Shown: piece after piece, positions 34,069-42,701 of the stretch
Layout of the letters: the number at the start of each line of letters is the position of its first letter
Position numbering within the stretch: position 1 is the first letter of the stretch
Origin: Verrucomicrobiota bacterium
Lineage (GTDB): Bacteria; Verrucomicrobiota; Verrucomicrobiia; Opitutales; Opitutaceae
Direction of reading: 5' to 3'
DNA: 47,915 nt
Assembly: GCA_023457715.1 (NCBI GenBank)
Contig: JAEWKR010000094.1
Span: 1-47,915, forward strand
Position numbers and translations under genes: made by a program
The notes under the pieces: model-generated
The model's database searches: none
What the model saw: the letters and a program-made list of their open reading frames with translations, nothing else
Told to the model about the DNA's origin: nothing

Positions 34069-34824
34069 CTACAGATCGCCGAGTTGCGGCCGGAGGACGA
34101 TCTCCTCGACGACGGTGGCGCGCGAGAGGCGGTACACCGCGAGGAACGCGGCCGCGACATCCTCCGCCGGCATCATGCGCTCGGCCGGGACCCCGGCACC
34201 CTTCCACGAAGGGCTCCACGTGGCACCCGGATGGACGGTGCAGACCCTCACGCCGTGGTCCTTCAGCTCAGCGCGCATGACCTGGCTCAGCCCGGTCACG
34301 CCAAACTTGGCGGCACAGTAGCCCGCTCCGCCCGGATACGCCGCCAGCCCGGCGATCGAACTCATGTTGAAGATATCGCCCGCCCCGCGCTTGACCATGC
34401 CCGGGGCAAACGCCCGGCTGACGAGAAACACGCTGCGGAGATTCGCCGCCAGCAGCTGGTCGAACAAAGCCACGGACAGATCCAGGAAGGAGCCGCCGGC
34501 AAACCGTCCCGCATTGTTGATCAGGACGTCGACCCGGCCGAACCGGCGGAGGACCGCCGCGGACATGGTCTGCACGGCGTCCGCGTCGGTCACGTCGCAG
34601 ACAAAGCCTTCCGCCACCGCTCCGGACCTCGCGCAGCGTTGCGCGACGCGCCGAAGGTTGGCCGCGTGGCGTGCCACCAAGGCCAGGCGGATGCCCGGCA
34701 CCTCCCGGGCAAACGCGACGGCAATCGCAGCCCCGATCCCCTGCGACGCGCCCGTCACCACGACGACCGGACCGGAGCGGGGCGACGCCCGGCGGCGGCC
34801 CGGCGATGTTCGTGAGGTCGCCAT
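34069..34824 (-). CDS. SDR oxidoreductase, sepiapterin reductase-like
   Basis: 251 aa classical short-chain dehydrogenase: TGASQGIG (24-31), NNAG (103-106), Ser155/Ser156 and YCAAK (Tyr169, Lys173) are present; NADPH use is likely from the Arg after beta-2 (VARHAANLRR). The C-terminus ATVVEEIVLRPQLGDL is very like the end of the Chlorobium sepiapterin reductase as I remember it (SRTVVEEIILRP...GD), and PGATWSPSW occupies the place of PGAVYTPMW there. It lies last in an operon with FolE2 and a type II pyruvoyl-tetrahydropterin synthase, the two other enzymes of tetrahydrobiopterin synthesis. A generic 3-oxoacyl reductase role is the alternative. Confidence 0.8.
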   Translation of the reverse strand: MATSRTSPGRRRASPRSGPVVVVTGASQGIGAAIAVAFAREVPGIRLALVARHAANLRRVAQRCARSGAVAEGFVCDVTDADAVQTMSAAVLRRFGRVDVLINNAGRFAGGSFLDLSVALFDQLLAANLRSVFLVSRAFAPGMVKRGAGDIFNMSSIAGLAAYPGGAGYCAAKFGVTGLSQVMRAELKDHGVRVCTVHPGATWSPSWKGAGVPAERMMPAEDVAAAFLAVYRLSRATVVEEIVLRPQLGDL

Positions 34825-34835
34825 CGCCGCGCGCT

Positions 34836-35816
34836 TCAGCAGAGCAGCGAGCCGAAATCCATGAAGTCGGCATTGAAGCCGTCCTTCACGCCTTTGCAGA
34901 TGACGCTCACCGCGTCATGCGAGTGCAGCGACTCGAGATGCGAACATGCGATGCGAAAATCGCGGATCCGCGCGTCGCCGTCGAATTCCTTGTAGAGCAG
35001 CCGCGCCGCGTCCTCGACGAACTTCAGGTGGGCCCCGTTGAGTTCGGCGAACGCCTGCTCGTCCTCGCGCTTCACCATCACCTGCGTCTCCGTCTGCAGC
35101 GCCCGGGCGCACAGCGCATGGACATCCTCGATCCAGATCTTCCGTCCGGGCGCCTCCTCCACGACCACGCGCGCCTTGCTGCGCTGGGAGTGCGGCACGG
35201 TGTAGGCGCCGCGCGTGTCACGCGCGTGTTCCGACAATTCCGCGGAGCACGGGCAGGCGGACGAGTAGACAAAATCGAAATGGATGTAGCGCCGGTAGGC
35301 GCCGTTGCGGGTCATGACGCCCTCGAAGGCGACGTCGTAAAACTGATAGCCCTGCAGGTCGCTGCGCAGGCTCCGCTGCAGCATGGGATAGGAGAAGCTG
35401 ACCTTGAGCCGGGCATCCTTGGTCTGCACGTCCTTCAGGTAGGCCGCCAGGATCCGGCCGAGCCATTCGCCCGTGAACACCGCATCCTTGTGCGCATAGA
35501 ACGAGCGCACGATCCGGCTCATGTTGATCCCCTTCAGGTCCGCCTCCAGCGACACCGTGCCCGTGACACTGGCCTCGAGCGTGAGGATTTCCTTTTTCTT
35601 CGTCCGAAACTTCAGGGGCAGCCGGAAATTATGCACGCCGACCTGCTGGATCGGAACGTGCGCGCCCTGGATGGCGTCGTGTGCCGCCTCCATCATGTCC
35701 GGCAGCGTCTCCCGGTAGGCGGCGCTGGCGCGGAATTTGCGATCATACCCGCGGGCGATCCGCGGTTCGGCGCCGCTGGCGGCGCGGTGCAGGTACATGC
35801 CTTTGGCTTTGCTCAT
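34836..35816 (-). CDS. folE2: GTP cyclohydrolase IB
   Basis: 326 aa, the FolE2 (type IB) family. It opens GTP to 7,8-dihydroneopterin triphosphate, the first step for folate, biopterin or queuosine precursors. Motifs: QVGVHNFRLPLKF, SSACPCSAELSEH with the metal/catalytic Cys188 and Cys190, and a C-terminal EDAARLLYKEFDGDARIRDFRI. In the usual G-I/T-H-M-S-R motif the sequence here reads GINMSR (Asn98 for His), worth noting. The ATG overlaps the upstream PTPS stop by 4 bases, and the SDR begins 11 bases after its stop, so the three are one operon. Confidence 0.92.
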   Translation of the reverse strand: MSKAKGMYLHRAASGAEPRIARGYDRKFRASAAYRETLPDMMEAAHDAIQGAHVPIQQVGVHNFRLPLKFRTKKKEILTLEASVTGTVSLEADLKGINMSRIVRSFYAHKDAVFTGEWLGRILAAYLKDVQTKDARLKVSFSYPMLQRSLRSDLQGYQFYDVAFEGVMTRNGAYRRYIHFDFVYSSACPCSAELSEHARDTRGAYTVPHSQRSKARVVVEEAPGRKIWIEDVHALCARALQTETQVMVKREDEQAFAELNGAHLKFVEDAARLLYKEFDGDARIRDFRIACSHLESLHSHDAVSVICKGVKDGFNADFMDFGSLLC

Positions 35817-36322
35817 GGTGCGTGCCGCGCCTCGGGCCCGTAGTATGCCGCTGAATTACGCGGGGTTTCGAACAACCGGACGCAGTGCAGCCGGCCGTGG
35901 GTGATCAACGGTTCGATCTCCTGCCAGAACGCGATCACGAGGTTTTCGGTCGTCGGGATGACGCCGCGCAGGAAGGGCACATCCGTATTCAAATTCTTGT
36001 GATCGCACTTCGCGCCGATCGCGCGCTGCAGGATCTCCTTCAGGTCGCCGAGGTCCAGGACGTAGCCGGTCTCCGGATCGGGGATCCCCGCGACGGTCAC
36101 CTCCAGCACATAATTATGGCCGTGCCAGTGCGGGCTCGTGCACAGGCCGTACTGGGCCTGGTTCCAGGCCTGGCTCTTCGACGGATTCTCCAGGCGGTGG
36201 GCGGAATTGAAATGGATCTGCCGCGTCACGTACACCGTGCCGGTGAGGGCGCGGACGGACGGCGGCGACGGGATCCCACGGACCCGGGCGGGCTGCTTCC
36301 CGCGTTGCGAGCTGGCTGGCAT
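35813..36322 (-). CDS. 6-pyruvoyl-tetrahydropterin synthase, type II motif
   Basis: 169 aa. Zinc ligands His42 (NSAHRL), His67 and His69 (HGH) are present. The catalytic Cys61 stands five residues before HGH (CTSPHWHGHNY). In QueD the spacing is three; five is the spacing of bona fide pyruvoyl-tetrahydropterin synthases such as the human enzyme. The rest of the chain (DPETGYVLDLGDLKEILQRAI, CDHKNLNTDVPFL, PTTENLVIAFW, LFETPRNSAAYYG) also follows the animal enzyme closely. It should turn dihydroneopterin triphosphate into 6-pyruvoyl-tetrahydropterin. First gene of the PTPS-folE2-SDR operon. The first 30 residues are a non-conserved extension and the true start may be later. Confidence 0.88.
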   Translation of the reverse strand: MPASSQRGKQPARVRGIPSPPSVRALTGTVYVTRQIHFNSAHRLENPSKSQAWNQAQYGLCTSPHWHGHNYVLEVTVAGIPDPETGYVLDLGDLKEILQRAIGAKCDHKNLNTDVPFLRGVIPTTENLVIAFWQEIEPLITHGRLHCVRLFETPRNSAAYYGPEARHAP

Positions 36323-36464
36323 GAGGGCGCAGAAGTACCACAAAACCCGGTGCGGTCAATGGCCGGGGACGTAACGACCCGGTCAGGGTTCCGCCGTCGC
36401 CCCCGTCCGTCCGCCGCTGGCTTGCGAAATTTCCGGACGCGGTGGACAGGTACGTGGCTTGAGC

Positions 36465-37382
36465 ATGCCCCTTTCCACGGCGGTCCCGCCTTTTCAACTG
36501 AGTTTCAGCCCGCCCGGATCCGGGGGCCGCGACGGCATTCCGGCCCGCGTTCTCGCCGGGCCGGCGACGGAGCTGATCCTGCCGGACGTCGACGCCAAGG
36601 CTGCGGACGCCGACCTGACCTGGTATCGCAGCGGCAGCGGGGACGGGGCGTTGCTGGCCGGTCTCGCGACGGCCCGCGCCGGCGAAGACCTCGAGGCCGC
36701 GGCACACCGGCTCTATACGCTGATCTGCAGCCGGACGTCGGAGCTGCATCTGTACCGCATGTGGAACTACGTTCCGCGCATCAATGCGCTCGAGCACGGC
36801 CTCGAGAACTACCAGCGGTTCTGCCGCGGCCGGTCCCTCGCCTTCGAGGAGGCGCTCGGACCGGGATTCGCGCGCCGGCTGCCCGCGGCCTCCGCGGTCG
36901 GCCTCCCGGCTGGCCGGCTCACGGTCGCGTTCCTCGCGGGCGCGGTGGCGCCGGCGGCGGTGGAAAGCCCGGTGCAGATCCCGGCCTTCGAGTATCCCGC
37001 GCAATACGGGCCGCGTCCGCCGAGCTTCTCCAGGGCCACCGTCGTGGAGAGCCCAAGGCGTCGCGCCGTCTACGTCTCCGGCACGGCTGCCATTCGCGGC
37101 CATGCCACGGTCGCAGCCCACGATATCGAGGGTCAGCTCGCGTGCACGATCGAGAACCTGGCTTCCATCGCGCAGGCCGCCGGCGCCGCCCTTCAGACGC
37201 GCGGGTGGAGCCGTCGCTTCAAGGTCTACCTGCGCCACGCCTCCGATCTGGCACGCGTGCGTGGGCGGCTCGAGGCGGAGGGATTCGACCGCGACGCCGC
37301 CCTGCAATACCTCGAGGCTGATCTGTGCCGTTCGGATCTCGACGTTGAGATCGAGGCCGTGCTGACGCGGGAGGCGGGTTGA
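36465..37382 (+). CDS. Chorismatase (XanB2/FkbO/Hyg5 family)
   Basis: 305 aa. RidA-related chorismatase family: enzymes hydrolyse chorismate to 3- or 4-hydroxybenzoate or a dihydroxycyclohexadiene carboxylate plus pyruvate. Seen are LYRMWNYVPRINALEHGLENYQRFCRGRSLAFEEAL, the best conserved block, and VYVSGTAAIRGH plus ENLASIAQAAG in the C-terminal half. The subtype cannot be set from sequence by eye. It is convergent with the ligase gene of the aryl cluster, 31 bases apart, which fits making a hydroxybenzoate starter unit as XanB2 does for xanthomonadin. TTG at 36459 is an alternative start. Confidence 0.87.
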   Translation: MPLSTAVPPFQLSFSPPGSGGRDGIPARVLAGPATELILPDVDAKAADADLTWYRSGSGDGALLAGLATARAGEDLEAAAHRLYTLICSRTSELHLYRMWNYVPRINALEHGLENYQRFCRGRSLAFEEALGPGFARRLPAASAVGLPAGRLTVAFLAGAVAPAAVESPVQIPAFEYPAQYGPRPPSFSRATVVESPRRRAVYVSGTAAIRGHATVAAHDIEGQLACTIENLASIAQAAGAALQTRGWSRRFKVYLRHASDLARVRGRLEAEGFDRDAALQYLEADLCRSDLDVEIEAVLTREAG

Positions 37383-37413
37383 GGACAAGGATCGCTGCCC
37401 GATCACCCGGCCC

Positions 37414-38754
37414 TCAACCCGGTATTGTCGGCTCGAGCAGCCGGCGTAACGCTGCCAGATCGGTCTTCCCGCGCGCCGTCAGGGGAAGCTCGGGAACGGT
37501 GAGCCAGCGCTTGGGCACCTGCCACGGCGCCACCACGCGCAGAAGTTCCGCGCGAATCTCCGCCACGGGGCGTCCGGCCGCCACGATGGCCGTCAGTTCC
37601 GGTTCGGCCGCCTCGCGTACTCCGACCCAGGCCTCGCTCACGCCTTGCAGCGCCCGGATGCGCTGCGCCACCGCCTCCGGATCGATCCGACGCCCGCCGA
37701 TCTTCACGGGCGCACCGGCTCGCCCCGCGACGACGATACCCCCGTCCGGAGTCCGTTCCACCCGATCATGTACCCGCCACGCCCCCACCCCTTCGCACCG
37801 GCGGCGATTTCCATAGGTGAAGACGGCCGGACTGCGCACCTCCAGGCGGTCGCCGGTGAAGTGCAGGTGGACGCCGTCGAGCGCCGTTCCGACGCCGCCG
37901 GCCAGCGTAGCGCGTCCATCACGATCGAACGCAATGCCGCCGGTCTCGCTGGAACCGTAGAAATTATGCAGGTGGACCCCTGTGCGGGCAAAGAGAGCTT
38001 CGGCCGTTTCCACCGGCAGCCGAGCGCCGGCGGAGATCGCCAGCCGCAGCCCGGACAGCGCCCGTGCGGTGTCTGTCGCACCCAGGACACGCCACAGGGC
38101 AGGCACGCCCGGAAACACGGTCGGGCGCCACCGCTCGAGATCGGAGGCGATCGCCGCGGGCAGGACCGCCGAGGCGCACACCACCGGCACGCCGGAGATC
38201 AGCAGGGGAAACACGAGATTTCCCAAGCCATACGAGTGGCCGAACGGAATGGCGCCGTAGTTCACATCCCGCGCGTCGATCCCCATCGTGCCCATGACCT
38301 GGCGCGCGTCCGCCACCATCTCAGCCGCCTTGAAAACCAGCGCGCGCGGTGTCCCGGTCGAGCCGGAGGTGAGCTTGACCAGACAAGGGTCCGGCGTTGC
38401 AAACCGGCGGCCGCCGCCCAGCCCCTGCCAGGACGCCCCGTTCCATCGGCCGGCGGCGCCCAGCTGACGGCCCATCCGTTCCTGCGCGGCAACCGGTTCG
38501 GCCGGATCCACCGGTACGATCACGGCGCCGGCCCGCAGCAAGCCGAGGAAGGCGGTGAACCACCCCGGGCCGTTGCGCTCCGCCAGCAGGATCACTTGGC
38601 GCCGTACTTCGCCCCCAGGCACGTGACGACGTCGCCAGGCCTCCGCCGCCGCATCGAGCTGGGCAAAGGTGACCGCCCGGCCACCCGCCGCCTCGATGAT
38701 GGCCGGCTGGTCCCCCCGCCGGGCGACTGTGTTCTGCCAGAGTTCCAGGATCAT
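37414..38754 (-). CDS. Acyl/aryl-AMP ligase of the aryl cluster
   Basis: 446 aa ANL-superfamily adenylating enzyme. The P-loop-like motif is CLVKLTSGSTGTPRAL, followed by NFYGSSETGGIAFD (A5-like) and a short C-terminal domain with KTDLAALRRLL (conserved Lys). It is shorter than usual (~500-550), missing part of the N-domain, as in aryl-polyene ligases. It would activate hydroxybenzoate or a similar acid and load it on the cluster ACP. Start ATG 38754 overlaps the exporter stop (ATGA). Last gene of the eight-gene operon and convergent with the chorismatase. Confidence 0.85.
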   Translation of the reverse strand: MILELWQNTVARRGDQPAIIEAAGGRAVTFAQLDAAAEAWRRRHVPGGEVRRQVILLAERNGPGWFTAFLGLLRAGAVIVPVDPAEPVAAQERMGRQLGAAGRWNGASWQGLGGGRRFATPDPCLVKLTSGSTGTPRALVFKAAEMVADARQVMGTMGIDARDVNYGAIPFGHSYGLGNLVFPLLISGVPVVCASAVLPAAIASDLERWRPTVFPGVPALWRVLGATDTARALSGLRLAISAGARLPVETAEALFARTGVHLHNFYGSSETGGIAFDRDGRATLAGGVGTALDGVHLHFTGDRLEVRSPAVFTYGNRRRCEGVGAWRVHDRVERTPDGGIVVAGRAGAPVKIGGRRIDPEAVAQRIRALQGVSEAWVGVREAAEPELTAIVAAGRPVAEIRAELLRVVAPWQVPKRWLTVPELPLTARGKTDLAALRRLLEPTIPG

Positions 38755-41084
38755 GCGCCCCTCCGCAACGGGCCGAGCAGACCGCTCTCGAGGGTCAGCC
38801 AGGCGCCCAGCACCATCGCGCACACCGTGAGGCCGAGGGCGCTCACGACCGGAATGCTGCTGCACGCCAGCACCGCGAACGACGCCGCGGTCGTCAGCGC
38901 CGACAACCGGACCGATACCGGAACCGGTTCGCCCGCAAAGGCCGACGTCGCGGCGAAGATCGAGTAGTTGTGGGTCAGGCACACGCCGAGAAAGGCGCCA
39001 AACAGATGAAACAGATTCAACGGCAGCCCCAGCCACCCGCAAGCCCCCAGGAACGCCACGCATGTGCCCGCGGGCACGGCGAAGATGCGAAGCCCCGCGC
39101 GGCCGCCGTACGTCAGCAGCACGCCGAGGCCGAGGACCGCCAGTCCCACCGCACTGAGCCGGAGGGCGGAGGTCCGGTACCGCGCGAAAAGCCGGTTGAG
39201 CGATTCGAGCTGCCGGGAACTGAACGACGACGTGCTCGCCGGGGGAGCCTCCGGGGGCGCGGCGCCCCGCACCACCGTCACAAACCAGTTCAACCCGCCC
39301 TCCGCGTGCAGCAGCAGGCTTGCCGGGCCCGCGAGCGCGCCGCGCGCGGCGTCCGCGATCGCCGGATACGTCGTCGCCGCCGGGTCCGCCGCGTAGCCCC
39401 GCCAGGCCGCAAAGAAAGGCGCCAGCATCTCGCGTTCGAAACCGGCAGCCTCCAACTCCGATCCCATGCTTGCGGCAAATGCCTCCGCGTCGCGCTGGAA
39501 GGCGCGCGCCCGCTCGAGTTGCGCCGCAGTCGGCACGAGAGGCGCCACGCTGGCGACGCGTTCATCCGCCACTCCGGTGTCACGCAACCACGACCTGAGC
39601 CCGGCCACGGCCGATCGCGCTTCGGCCAGGGTCCGCCCGGTGCTGACGTACACGGTCCGTTCGCCCCCCGCGCCGAACTCGGCCCGCAGCCGCGCGTCGG
39701 TCTCACGCAACGCCGGCGCCGCCACCGCGAGATCCCGAATGTCGTCGCGCCATTCCAGCCGCAGCAGCCCGGCGGCCACCACCACCCACAGCACGAGGCC
39801 GGCCCGCCGCCACCGACCGCCCGCCCGTTCCAAGGCCGGCCACCCCCCGCCGCCCCCGCGGGGCGCGAGGTATGCCTGGCGGAAGGTCGAGAAGTACACC
39901 AGCGCACCGCCCAGCGCGCAAAGCAGCCCGACGCCGACGAAGACACCGAGGTGCCGGATCATCGGCAGGTCCGAGGCAAGCAACAGCGCGAAGCCGAACA
40001 CCGTCGTCAGGCAGCTGGCGACCAGCGGCTTCAGCAGCCGCCGCACTTTGGCGCCGTAGGACTCCTCCGGAGACAACGGTGGCTGCAGGTACAGGTAAAA
40101 CGCGTAATCGATCGCGACGCCGGTGAGCAGCGAACCCACCACGAAGACGATGATATGGACGCGATCGAAGGCTGCCGTCACCGCCACCCACGCGCCGAGC
40201 AGCGCCAGGACGATCACCGGAACCAGGTGCAGCGTGCGCTGGACGCGCCGCAGGAAGAACCACACGACGGCGAGCACCGCCACCAGCGAGGCGCCGTTCA
40301 GCCACGCCACCTCGCGTTCGATCCGGGCGCGACTCGCGGCCGCAAAGACGTTCACGCCGGCGTACTCCGCCCGCAGGCCGGGTGACGCAGAACGCACCTC
40401 CTCAACCGCCCGGGCAATGGCGGCAAACACCGGCGCCTGCCCGGACTCCTCCAGCGGGGAGACCGCCAGCCGGACCCAGACGTGGCCCGGCTGGGCGCGC
40501 TCGCCCGGGAGCAGCCCCCGGCGGCGCGCGAGATCATCGACCAGCGACGGGAGCAGGAGCAGGGGATCCGCCGGAATCACCTCCTGCCAGCCCACGGCCT
40601 CGGGCTGTTCGAGGAAGGCGGAAAGATCCGCGACGGCGTGCCTGGCCACGGCGGCAGGCAGGGTTTCGTCTTCCCGCCGCGGGCGACCGGCCTGGGATTC
40701 CAACCAGGCAGGAAACAGCAGGGTGAAGCGCGCCGGCAGCAGCGCACGCCCCATCGCCTCCCGCCAGGCCGGGTCCGCCAGGGCGATTGCGTCCGCGATG
40801 CCGGGCTCCTCCCTCAGCCGCGTGACGAACGCCTGCGCCGTGGCGAGCGGCGGGGCGGCACCGGCCGCCTCACGCAGGGCGACCAGCATAACCCCACCCT
40901 CCGCGCGGCTTGCCAGTTCACGAACGACAGAGAGTTCCACGTTGCGCTCATCCTCCGGCACCAGGTCGAGCACGTCGGTGGTGATCACCCGCCCGAGGTC
41001 GGCGCGCGCCAGCCACGCGACCGCGCCGGCCACCGCCAGGGCGATCGCAAGCCAAGCCAGGGCCCGGCGGCGGCGAAGTGTCAT
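38751..41084 (-). CDS. MMPL/RND-type exporter
   Basis: 777 aa integral membrane protein with the RND-like double layout: one N-terminal helix (ALAWLAIALAVAGAVAWLA), a large periplasmic loop (~30-260), a block of about five helices (LVAVLAVVWFFL, IIVFVVGSLLTGVAIDYAFYLYL and onward), a second periplasmic loop (~450-610), then a second helix block. Members of this family export bulky lipids and, in aryl-polyene and xanthomonadin clusters, the pigment. ATGA overlaps both neighbours. Transport substrate is inferred from context. Confidence 0.85.
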   Translation of the reverse strand: MTLRRRRALAWLAIALAVAGAVAWLARADLGRVITTDVLDLVPEDERNVELSVVRELASRAEGGVMLVALREAAGAAPPLATAQAFVTRLREEPGIADAIALADPAWREAMGRALLPARFTLLFPAWLESQAGRPRREDETLPAAVARHAVADLSAFLEQPEAVGWQEVIPADPLLLLPSLVDDLARRRGLLPGERAQPGHVWVRLAVSPLEESGQAPVFAAIARAVEEVRSASPGLRAEYAGVNVFAAASRARIEREVAWLNGASLVAVLAVVWFFLRRVQRTLHLVPVIVLALLGAWVAVTAAFDRVHIIVFVVGSLLTGVAIDYAFYLYLQPPLSPEESYGAKVRRLLKPLVASCLTTVFGFALLLASDLPMIRHLGVFVGVGLLCALGGALVYFSTFRQAYLAPRGGGGGWPALERAGGRWRRAGLVLWVVVAAGLLRLEWRDDIRDLAVAAPALRETDARLRAEFGAGGERTVYVSTGRTLAEARSAVAGLRSWLRDTGVADERVASVAPLVPTAAQLERARAFQRDAEAFAASMGSELEAAGFEREMLAPFFAAWRGYAADPAATTYPAIADAARGALAGPASLLLHAEGGLNWFVTVVRGAAPPEAPPASTSSFSSRQLESLNRLFARYRTSALRLSAVGLAVLGLGVLLTYGGRAGLRIFAVPAGTCVAFLGACGWLGLPLNLFHLFGAFLGVCLTHNYSIFAATSAFAGEPVPVSVRLSALTTAASFAVLACSSIPVVSALGLTVCAMVLGAWLTLESGLLGPLRRGA

Positions 41085-41749
41085 GGCGCAGCCGGACGGA
41101 AGTACCGGCGTCGGTCCTCGGCCGAAAACTCAGCTGATTGCACGTCCGCAACCGCGATGACGATCCGCTGACGTTCGCCGCGTCGCAATTCGAGGTGCCG
41201 GACCACCGCACCCGCCCCCATCACGACCATCTCGCCCACCGAACGGCGCAGCGCCGCGTCGCGTGGTTCGAGCCGCAGAATCCATTCGTCGCCCTCCGCC
41301 CAGCCCCGACACCGGAAATCGCGGGCCAGCGCGCTGAAATCGAAACGAAACACGCGCCAGAGCGCGGCGTTGGCGGCCGCGGACCGCGCATCCGGCGGCA
41401 CCGCATCCCCGTCGGGTCCCCGCAACAACACGCCCCGTTCGTCGAGGATCAGCGTGCGCTGTTCCGGGTGGGTGTAATGCAGGCTCAACCCGAGCGCCGG
41501 TGAAACGCGAACCTGCCCCCGCAGCACCGTCGGCTGCTTCCGAAACGCAAACACCCGCGTCTCCGTGAACGAGGCCGAGGTGTCCCCCTGGCCCACGAAC
41601 CCGGCGGCAAGACCGGCCCAGGGCGGCGCGGCCAGGTCCACCTCGGGCCAGTCGGTTTCCGCGCGGTCCATCGGCGGGGCGGCAACCGTCCTCCCCACGA
41701 GCGACGCAAGCCCGACGAGAACGAGAAGCACCTGGAGGAAACGGGTCAT
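41081..41749 (-). CDS. LolA-like outer-membrane lipoprotein carrier
   Basis: 222 aa with a signal peptide (RFLQVLLVLVGLASLVGRTVAAPP, cut after about residue 24). The mature part has the all-beta LolA-type pattern: FTETRVFAFRKQPTVLRGQVRVSPALGLSLHYTHPEQRTLILDERGVLL. LolA relatives are a standard component of aryl-polyene clusters, where they are thought to carry the product across the periplasm. It overlaps the exporter start by 4 bases and lies 22 bases after the acyltransferase. Confidence 0.82.
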   Translation of the reverse strand: MTRFLQVLLVLVGLASLVGRTVAAPPMDRAETDWPEVDLAAPPWAGLAAGFVGQGDTSASFTETRVFAFRKQPTVLRGQVRVSPALGLSLHYTHPEQRTLILDERGVLLRGPDGDAVPPDARSAAANAALWRVFRFDFSALARDFRCRGWAEGDEWILRLEPRDAALRRSVGEMVVMGAGAVVRHLELRRGERQRIVIAVADVQSAEFSAEDRRRYFRPAAP

Positions 41750-41771
41750 GGTCGGAGCAGAGACGACCGTG

Positions 41772-42701
41772 TCACCGCACTGCCGCCACGGACGCGGCGG
41801 CCTCGCGGTCGGGCACGACGGGATTCAGCGGCTCGAAGTTGAACCAGAGCGAGGGATGACGCCGGACCGCGGCCTCCAGCTCCGTCAGCACCGTCTGGAA
41901 GTGGCCCCGGCCGCGCGCGAGGTTTTCCTCGCGCGACGCATCGGGGTCGGGCTGGAACACCGGCATGGGACGGACCGACGTGCCGCCGCCGGAGGCCGGC
42001 AAACCGAAGCAGAACATCACCGGCCGCTGGAACAGGATCGCGAGGTGATAGATGGTGAAGGGAAATCTGCGACGGGCCCCCAGGAAGCGAAAGCCTTCGG
42101 TTTTCGCGGTGTACGCGTGACGGTCGCACTGCATGGCCACGCAGCGTCCGACCTGCAGCGCCTGCTTCAGCGCAAACAGCATCTCGTCCGGCTCGTTGAC
42201 CCAGATGAAGGCCACTGCGCCGGCGAACTGCCGCTCGAACAACGCCACATCATCCGAATTCTCCATCCGAAGCCGCACCATCGTGACGTGGAGGCCGCGC
42301 TGGGTAAGCAGGAACCCCAGCAGGTCGGAATGCCCGAAATGAAAGGTGCCGAACAGCGCCGGGCGCGGCGAGGTGACCACCCGCTCGAAATCAGCGGCAT
42401 ACGGACCTTCCAGGCCGCAGCACGGGGGTTCGCCGCCTGCCACCCGCAGACGCAACACCAGCACGTCCATGAACGCTCGCAGCGTTTGGAACACCGCGCG
42501 CAGGTGGACCGGCGCTCCCGCGGCGGCGCGGAGGGCGCGAATGTGCCGTCGCCGCTCCGGCAACCAGGGCATGACGAGCCAGATCCCCGCCGAGAGGAGC
42601 GGATCGAACAGGAAATCCGGCAGCGCGCGCCGGACCCACAGCAGCAGCCGCAATCCACCCGGCGGTCCCAGATTGCGCTTGGGGGCATCCGGAGGAATCA
42701 C
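41772..42701 (-). CDS. LpxL/HtrB-type acyltransferase
   Basis: 309 aa. It belongs to the lysophospholipid/lipid A acyltransferase group. LFGTFHFGHSDLLGFLL gives an H-x4-D-like motif (His-Ser-Asp region), followed by MQCDRHAYTAKTEGFRFLG and PFTIYHLAILFQRPVMF. Such acyltransferases in aryl-polyene clusters are proposed to move the aryl chain to a lipid anchor. The start is GTG at 42701: a perfect GGAGGTGA lies 7 bases upstream, and GTGA overlaps the stop of the upstream gene. An ATG at 42719 would overlap 22 bases and lie before the ribosome site. Confidence 0.83.
   Translation of the reverse strand: MIPPDAPKRNLGPPGGLRLLLWVRRALPDFLFDPLLSAGIWLVMPWLPERRRHIRALRAAAGAPVHLRAVFQTLRAFMDVLVLRLRVAGGEPPCCGLEGPYAADFERVVTSPRPALFGTFHFGHSDLLGFLLTQRGLHVTMVRLRMENSDDVALFERQFAGAVAFIWVNEPDEMLFALKQALQVGRCVAMQCDRHAYTAKTEGFRFLGARRRFPFTIYHLAILFQRPVMFCFGLPASGGGTSVRPMPVFQPDPDASREENLARGRGHFQTVLTELEAAVRRHPSLWFNFEPLNPVVPDREAAASVAAVR

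Noticed and set aside
35813..36322. QueD (queuosine) annotation for the PTPS homologue
   Set aside because: The Cys-HGH spacing is five residues, as in true PTPS, not three as in QueD, and the neighbours fit biopterin; kept only as an alternative.
38970..40385. 471-codon frame opposite the MMPL exporter
   Set aside because: Shadow; the exporter has transmembrane blocks and operon overlaps on the other strand.
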